In this document: positions 6,346-10,750 of the stretch, one piece after another
Layout: every line of letters begins with the position of its first letter
Numbering within the stretch: the stretch's first letter is position 1
Source of the DNA: Methanoregulaceae archaeon
GTDB taxonomy: Archaea; Halobacteriota; Methanomicrobia; Methanomicrobiales; Methanospirillaceae
Direction of reading: 5' to 3'
Assembly: GCA_028679405.1 (NCBI GenBank)
Contig: JAJRBP010000175.1
Span: 1 to 10,750, forward strand
Length of the DNA stretch: 10,750 nt
Position numbers and translations under genes: made by a program
The notes under the pieces: model-generated
Databases searched by the model: none
What the model was told of the DNA's origin: nothing
The model's input: the letters and a program-made list of their open reading frames with translations, nothing else

Positions 6346-6614
6346 AACTTGTAATCGACGAGAAGCGGTGCAAGGGGTGCAACCTCTGCACGTCCGTGTG
6401 CCCGTACCGCATATTCAAGCCCGGCAAAAAGCCGAACAAGCGGGGGATCCTGGTCCCTGAACTCGACCGGCCTGAGCGGTGCGCCAACTGCCGCCTGCAG
6501 AAACTCTACGGGCGCACGCTCTGCGGCATGTGCCAGCTGACCTGCCCGGACCAGGCGATCAGGTGGGAGGAGGAACGACCGAATGAACGACGAAAGGTGG
6601 CGATCGAATATTGA
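6342..6614 (+). CDS. korD: 2-Oxoglutarate:ferredoxin oxidoreductase, delta (ferredoxin-like) subunit
   Basis: Small electron-transfer subunit carrying [4Fe-4S] clusters between the catalytic subunits and external ferredoxin. The 90-residue product has a standard first motif, CKGCNLCTSVCP (Cys10, 13, 16, 20). The second motif is unusual: CANC (Cys47, 50), then 10 residues (RLQKLYGRTL), then CGMCQLTCP (Cys61, 64, 68). That is five cysteines in an expanded loop instead of CxxCxxCxxxCP. The ending CPDQAIRW matches KorD proteins. ATG 6342 overlaps the fumarase beta stop (ATGA) and is preceded by GGAGG at 6332-6336; the 3' end overlaps korA (TTGA). The korABC neighbours identify it as part of a 2-oxoacid oxidoreductase. 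Confidence 0.92.
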   Translation: MKLVIDEKRCKGCNLCTSVCPYRIFKPGKKPNKRGILVPELDRPERCANCRLQKLYGRTLCGMCQLTCPDQAIRWEEERPNERRKVAIEY

Positions 6615-7711
6615 CGCGGACTGAGTTCTGGCAGGGAAACATCGCGTGCGCCGAAGGTGCACTTGCGGCAGGATGCACCTTCTTCGGGGGCTATCCGATC
6701 ACGCCCTCGACCGAAGTCGCGGAACATATGGCCGCGAAACTTCCGAAGCGGGGGGGGACGTTTGTCCAGATGGAGGACGAGATCGGGAGCATCGCGGCGG
6801 TGATCGGTGCCTCGTGGACCGGCGCACGGGCGATGACCTCGACGAGCGGCCCGGGCTTCTCACTCATGATGGAGAACATCGGGTTTGCGGCGATGACCGA
6901 GACCCCCTGCGTGATCGTGAACATCCAGAGGGGGGGGCCTTCGACAGGGCAGCCGACGATGGCTGCGGCCGGCGACATGATGCAGTGCCGCTTCGGGTCG
7001 CACGGGGATTACAGCGTCATCGCCCTCTGCCCGGCAAGCGTCCAGGAGATGTACGAGCTGACGGTGAAGGCGTTCAACCTCTCGGAACGCTTCCGGGTGC
7101 CGGTATTTCTCATGGCCGACGAGATCGTCGGGCACATGAGGGAACGGATCGACGTCCCGGACTCGGTGGAAAGAGTGGACCGGGTTCCCCTGGAGAAAGG
7201 CACCCTGCCGTTCTCTGCCGGGAAGACAGGGGTGCCCGGGTTCCCTGCGTTTGGAAAGGGCTACGGCGTCCATGTGACAGGGCTTACCCATGACGAGAGG
7301 GGCTATCCCTGCGCGACAAGCCCGAAACTCCATGAAGAACTCGTCCTCCGCCTCGTCAGGAAGGTCGAGGACGCCAGGCATGAGATCGCAGACTACGAGA
7401 TTGTAAATCCTGACGCAGAACAGGTATTCATCAGTTACGGCGCACCGGCCCGCTCCGTCGGGCAGGTGCTCCACGACCTCGGGAATGAGAATGTCGGCCA
7501 CCTCAGGTTAAAGACAGTCTGGCCGTTCCCGGAGGGCATTCTCCGGAAATTTCCGGATGCAAAGGAGTTCCTGGTCCCTGAACTCAACCTCGGGCAGATC
7601 GCCCGCGAGATCGAGCGGTACGTCGACCAGCCGGTGAAACAGCTGCCGAAACTCGGAGGAGACCTCCATACTCCTGCTGAGCTGAAGGCGGCACTCGGAG
7701 GCCTGAAATGA
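6611..7711 (+). CDS. korA: 2-Oxoglutarate:ferredoxin oxidoreductase, alpha subunit
   Basis: Pyrimidine-binding half of the catalytic core that, with KorB, reductively carboxylates succinyl-CoA to 2-oxoglutarate or runs in reverse. The 366-residue product carries GYPITPSTE (27-35), QMEDEIGSIAAVIGASWTGA, TSTSGPGFSLM and NIQRGGPSTGQPT, all typical of KorA/ForA proteins. VFISYGAPARSVGQVL begins the later transketolase C-terminal-like domain. The length is normal. The start is TTG 6611 overlapping the korD stop (TTGA); AGGTGG at 6595-6600 is the likely ribosome site. Two runs of eight G (6750-6757 and 6940-6947) lie inside the gene without breaking the frame. Specificity for 2-oxoglutarate rather than another 2-oxoacid is inferred from adjacent sucCD and fumarase. 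Confidence 0.94.
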   Translation: MTRTEFWQGNIACAEGALAAGCTFFGGYPITPSTEVAEHMAAKLPKRGGTFVQMEDEIGSIAAVIGASWTGARAMTSTSGPGFSLMMENIGFAAMTETPCVIVNIQRGGPSTGQPTMAAAGDMMQCRFGSHGDYSVIALCPASVQEMYELTVKAFNLSERFRVPVFLMADEIVGHMRERIDVPDSVERVDRVPLEKGTLPFSAGKTGVPGFPAFGKGYGVHVTGLTHDERGYPCATSPKLHEELVLRLVRKVEDARHEIADYEIVNPDAEQVFISYGAPARSVGQVLHDLGNENVGHLRLKTVWPFPEGILRKFPDAKEFLVPELNLGQIAREIERYVDQPVKQLPKLGGDLHTPAELKAALGGLK

Positions 7712-8502
7712 GTTACTTCGACTGGTTCCGCGAAGACCGTCTCCCTACGATATACTGCGCCGGGTGCGGGAACGGGACGGTGATCAACTGCACCCTCTCG
7801 GCAATCGACGAGGTCGGGTGGAAACGCGAAGAGACCGTTTTCGTCTCGGGGATCGGGTGCTCCTCCAGGGCATCCGGCTACATCGCCGCCGATTCCCTCC
7901 ATACCACGCACGGGCGGGCCCTTGCGTTCGCCACCGGAGTGAAACTTGCGAACCCCGACCTGAACATCGTGGTCTTCACCGGTGACGGCGACCTTGCCGC
8001 GATCGGCGGGAACCACTTCATCCATGCGTGCCGGCGTAACATCGACCTGACGGTGGTCTGCATGAACAACCAGATCTACGGGATGACCGGAGGACAGGGC
8101 AGCCCCACCACTCCACGCGGTGCGCTCTCCACGACGACCCCTTACGGGGCCGCAGAACAGCCCTTCGACCTGGCGGAGCTCGCGATCGCGGCAGGCGCAA
8201 ATTATGTCTCCCGCTGGACCTCGTACCACGTGAAGGAACTTACGAAATCCGTCCGCGCAGGTCTCGAGACGCCGGGTTTCTCGATGATCGAAGTGATGAC
8301 GCAGTGTCCGACCAATTACGGGCGGAGAAACAAGTTCAAACAGGTCGCTGACCAGATCGAGTACATGAAGACGCACGCAATGCTCCGGAAAAAGTACGAT
8401 ACGCTCCTGGAGAAGGGAGAACCGATCCCCGAGGGTGCGATCGTCATCGGCGAGTTTGCCCGAAGGTCGAGACCGGCAATGGGGGTGCGCCGTGCGGCAT
8501 GA
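7708..8502 (+). CDS. korB: 2-Oxoglutarate:ferredoxin oxidoreductase, beta subunit
   Basis: Thiamine diphosphate-binding subunit of the KorABCD complex. In the 264-residue product the cofactor/Mg motif runs from GDGDLAAIGGNHF (92-104) to VCMNNQIYGMTGGQ (117-130). Cysteines at 17 and 20 (CAGCGNG), 51 (GIGCSS) and 200 (TQCPTNYGRRN) are spaced as the proximal [4Fe-4S] ligands known in related archaeal oxidoreductases. ATG 7708 overlaps the korA stop (ATGA), and GGAGG at 7697-7701 is the ribosome site. The C-terminus overlaps korC by 11 bases. The SPTTPRGALSTTTPYG segment is typical of KorB and PorB enzymes. Confidence 0.95.
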   Translation: MSYFDWFREDRLPTIYCAGCGNGTVINCTLSAIDEVGWKREETVFVSGIGCSSRASGYIAADSLHTTHGRALAFATGVKLANPDLNIVVFTGDGDLAAIGGNHFIHACRRNIDLTVVCMNNQIYGMTGGQGSPTTPRGALSTTTPYGAAEQPFDLAELAIAAGANYVSRWTSYHVKELTKSVRAGLETPGFSMIEVMTQCPTNYGRRNKFKQVADQIEYMKTHAMLRKKYDTLLEKGEPIPEGAIVIGEFARRSRPAMGVRRAA

Positions 8503-9031
8503 GGTACGGTTCTCAGGGTTCGGAGGCCAGGGGATTATTCTCTCGGCCGTGATCCTGGGCAGGGCAGCGGTGATGTACGACGGTAAGTATGCCGTCCAGA
8601 CTCAGGTGTACGGGCCGGAGGCACGGGGGGGCGCTTCAATGAGTGCAGTGATCATCGACGATGACCCGATCCTCTTTCCAAAGGTGATGAACCCAGATAT
8701 CTTCGTGATCATGTCCCAGGAAGGGTTCGAGAAGTACGGGTCCGGGGCACCGGAATCCGCGGTGATGCTCCTCGACTCCACCCTCGTTCACTCCCGCCCC
8801 TCCTGCCGGTACATCGAGGTGCCGGCAACCAGGGAGGCAAAGGAGACCCTCGGAAGGGACATCGTCGCGAACATCGTCATGATCGGTGCACTCGTCGCGG
8901 CAACAAAGGTGGTCGGAGAGACTGCAATCGAACGGGCTATCCTCGACTCTGTCCCGAAAGGCACGGAGGCCCTCAACACGAAGGCTCTGAAACGGGGATT
9001 CGAACTGGTCGCACAGGAGAAGACAGGATGA
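8492..9031 (+). CDS. korC: 2-Oxoglutarate:ferredoxin oxidoreductase, gamma subunit
   Basis: The CoA-associated gamma domain of the KorABCD complex. The 179-residue product starts RHEVRFSGFGGQGIILSA, the usual N-terminus with a GxGGQG turn (9-14). It also has QTQVYGPEARGGASMSAVI and NIVMIGALVAATKVVG, typical of KorC/PorG. The open frame extends upstream to 8435, but GTG 8492 is chosen: GGGGGTG at 8481-8487 precedes it by four bases and it places the conserved fold right at the N-terminus. It overlaps korB by 11 bases, and its stop overlaps the sucC start (ATGA). Confidence 0.93.
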   Translation: MRHEVRFSGFGGQGIILSAVILGRAAVMYDGKYAVQTQVYGPEARGGASMSAVIIDDDPILFPKVMNPDIFVIMSQEGFEKYGSGAPESAVMLLDSTLVHSRPSCRYIEVPATREAKETLGRDIVANIVMIGALVAATKVVGETAIERAILDSVPKGTEALNTKALKRGFELVAQEKTG

Positions 9032-10128
9032 AGCTGCTGGAATACGAAGCAAAGAAGATCCTCTCCGGGTATGGCATCCCGGTTCCTAAGGGAGTTCTCA
9101 TCAGGACACCCGAAGAACTTGCCGAGAAGAGAGGAACCCTCGCTGAAAAGGTCGCCCTGAAAGCGCAGGTGGATGTCGGTGGAAGGGGAAAGGCCGGAGG
9201 AATCCTCATGGCCGATGCCGGGAACGCGGTAGCCCTTGCACGCGAGCTCTTCGGGAAAACGATAAAGGGCGTACCGGTCAGGGAAGTCCTTGCCGAAGAA
9301 AGGCTCGAGATCACGCACGAATACTATCTCTCGATCGCCGCTGACCGTTCGACAAAAGAGGCGCTCATCCTCTTTGCCGATGCCGGGGGGGTCGAGATCG
9401 AGAAGGTCGCCCGTGAACGCCCCGACGCGATCCGGAAGGCGAGCGTCCCCACGCTTATGTGCACCGTCCCGCCCTTTGCGCTGAGGGAGCTCATCGGGAG
9501 CGCCCCGAAGGAGGTCGCGGCCGTGATCAACAAACTGTACCAGGCCTTTATCGAGAAGGATGCACTTCTCGCGGAGATCAATCCTCTTGCCGTCACTCCG
9601 TCGGGGATCATGGCTGCGGATGCAAAGTTCATCGTCGACGATAATGCCCTTCGGCGCCAGGGAATTGCGGTGAACCGAGACCTGACAGAAAGGGAGCGGG
9701 AGGCCGAGAAGCACGGGTTCTCCTATGTCGAGCTTGCAGGCGAGATAGGGGTGATCGGGAATGGTGCAGGGCTCACAATGGCGACCCTCGACCTGATCGA
9801 CTTCTTCGACGGGAGGGCTGCAAACTTCCTCGATGTCGGGGGTGGAGCTGACAGGGAGCGGGTGATGCACGCCGTCCGGCTCGTTTCAGCGATGCCCGGG
9901 GTGAAGGTGATCGTGGTGAACCTCCTCGGCGGCATCACGAGGTGCGACGAGGTCGCCAACGGCATCATCGCGGCCGCGATCCCCCAGAAGGTTATTGTCC
10001 GCCTGGCCGGGACGAACGAGGAAGAGGGACGGCGCCTCCTGGCCGGGAAGGGGTATCTCATGCTCGATACGATGGAACAGGCGGTCCGTGCCGCAGTGGA
10101 TGCTTCTTCCGGGGGTCAGATCTCATGA
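9028..10128 (+). CDS. sucC: Succinyl-CoA synthetase (ADP-forming), beta subunit
   Basis: With SucD it interconverts succinate, CoA and ATP with succinyl-CoA, ADP and phosphate. The 366-residue product opens MKLLEYEAKKILSGYGIPVPKG, followed by an ATP-grasp fold (VALKAQVDVGGRGKAGG) and LAEINPLAV near the ATP/Mg site. The phosphate-interacting loop LDVGGGADRE is at about 267-276, with NLLGGITRCDEVANGI and RLAGTNEEEGRRLL beyond. The length is slightly shorter than the roughly 388 residues of bacterial SucC, which I recall as common in archaea. ATG 9028 overlaps the korC stop (ATGA), with AGGAG at 9015-9019 as ribosome site. Position next to kor genes suggests it supplies succinyl-CoA for carboxylation. 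Confidence 0.95.
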   Translation: MKLLEYEAKKILSGYGIPVPKGVLIRTPEELAEKRGTLAEKVALKAQVDVGGRGKAGGILMADAGNAVALARELFGKTIKGVPVREVLAEERLEITHEYYLSIAADRSTKEALILFADAGGVEIEKVARERPDAIRKASVPTLMCTVPPFALRELIGSAPKEVAAVINKLYQAFIEKDALLAEINPLAVTPSGIMAADAKFIVDDNALRRQGIAVNRDLTEREREAEKHGFSYVELAGEIGVIGNGAGLTMATLDLIDFFDGRAANFLDVGGGADRERVMHAVRLVSAMPGVKVIVVNLLGGITRCDEVANGIIAAAIPQKVIVRLAGTNEEEGRRLLAGKGYLMLDTMEQAVRAAVDASSGGQIS

Positions 10129-10750
10129 TCTTTGGCGACAGGAAGCTCCCCGTGATAGTATCTGGTGCGACAGGGCAGCAGGGTGCGTTCCATATCCAGC
10201 TCATGAATGAATATGCGAAGACAGTCGGCGGTCAGGGAGTTGTTGCGGGCGTCACCCCGGGAAAGGGGGGGCAGGAGGTCCACGGGGTCCCGGTCTACAA
10301 CAGCATCAGGGAGGCGATGCGCGAGCACGATGCACGTGCGAGCGTTATCTTTGTCCCGGGCGGGGCCGCAGCGGATTCGATCATGGAGTCAGCAAGTGCC
10401 GGTCTCGAGCTTGCGGTCACGATCACCGAGCATGTCCCCGTCCATGACACGATGAAGGCGATCGCGTATGCGAAACTCAACGACTGCGTGGTCGTCGGTC
10501 CGAACTGCCCCGGGATCCTCTCGCCGGGAGAGGTGAAACTCGGGATCATGCCATCCGGGCTATTTTCGCGCGGGAATGTCGGCGTGATCTCCCGGAGCGG
10601 GACCTTAACGTACGAGGTGGTGGACGAACTCACCCGCGCCGGCATCGGGCAGAGCACGGTAGTCGGCATCGGCGGCGACCCGGTAATCGGGCAGACGTTT
10701 GTGGATGTGATTGCACGGTTTGAAAACGATCCGCAGACAAAAGCCGTCGT
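10125..10750 (+). CDS. sucD: Succinyl-CoA synthetase (ADP-forming), alpha subunit, N-terminal part (runs off the right edge)
   Basis: The CoA-binding subunit that carries the phosphorylated histidine. The first 208 codons are present: [18 protein letters not shown] (10-27, nucleotide-fold turn), [19 protein letters not shown] (42-60), VGPNCPGI (124-131) and [13 protein letters not shown] (153-165). The catalytic histidine region lies further downstream, outside the window, so full activity cannot be judged. ATG 10125 overlaps the sucC stop (ATGA), and GGGGGT at 10111-10116 may be the ribosome site. It is the eighth gene of the operon; more may follow. Confidence 0.95.
   Translation, partial: MIFGDRKLPVIVSGATGQQGAFHIQLMNEYAKTVGGQGVVAGVTPGKGGQEVHGVPVYNSIREAMREHDARASVIFVPGGAAADSIMESASAGLELAVTITEHVPVHDTMKAIAYAKLNDCVVVGPNCPGILSPGEVKLGIMPSGLFSRGNVGVISRSGTLTYEVVDELTRAGIGQSTVVGIGGDPVIGQTFVDVIARFENDPQTKAV

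Noticed and set aside
8435..8491. Upstream extension of korC to 8435
   Set aside because: The extra residues lie inside korB coding DNA and are unlike the family; GTG 8492 has a ribosome site four bases upstream and gives the standard N-terminus.
6342..9031. Pyruvate or 2-oxoisovalerate oxidoreductase instead of 2-oxoglutarate
   Set aside because: The motifs do not exclude it, but gene order korDABC directly between fumarase and sucCD strongly favours 2-oxoglutarate.

Overview
The window looks like chromosomal DNA from a high-GC methanogenic archaeon, most likely of the order Methanomicrobiales. The reasons are an archaeal-type ribosomal protein L10e, archaeal TATA boxes placed for leaderless or short-leader transcripts, Shine-Dalgarno sites matching GGAGGTGATC, and one operon carrying most of the incomplete reductive TCA branch (fumarase, 2-oxoglutarate:ferredoxin oxidoreductase, succinyl-CoA synthetase). 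The genus is not determined. No mobile element, CRISPR array, tRNA or rRNA gene was seen.

Left part, minus strand (1-1424): the N-terminal 281 codons of argininosuccinate lyase (argH), cut by the window edge just before its MPxKKN signature. Upstream of it, same strand, lies a small XRE-type HTH regulator. A roughly 200-bp AT-rich divergent region (1425-1624) separates the regulator from the plus-strand genes and carries a regularly spaced GTAATAT array.

Middle, plus strand (1625-4302): a three-gene ABC importer of the nitrate/sulfonate/taurine (NitT/TauT) type, consisting of a lipoprotein binding protein, a permease and an ATPase. The divergent regulator and the repeat array suggest a locally controlled uptake module; its substrate is unknown. 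A free-standing ribosomal protein L10e gene follows (4357-4872) with its own promoter.

Right part, plus strand (4955-10750, continuing past the edge): an eight-gene operon fumA-fumB-korD-korA-korB-korC-sucC-sucD. All seven junctions overlap, six by 4 nt and one by 11 nt. In the reductive direction the products convert malate to fumarate, succinate to succinyl-CoA, and succinyl-CoA plus CO2 to 2-oxoglutarate, using reduced ferredoxin. The fumarate reductase that would link fumarate to succinate is not in the window. 2-Oxoglutarate feeds glutamate synthesis, and glutamate feeds arginine, so the argH neighbour is loosely related metabolically.

The most unusual single observation is the second Fe-S motif of KorD, which has five cysteines and a 10-residue insert instead of the compact CxxCxxCxxxCP. 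No wholly new multi-gene system is evident; the novelty candidates are this motif, the extreme overlap of the operon, and the uncharacterised regulator/importer pair.
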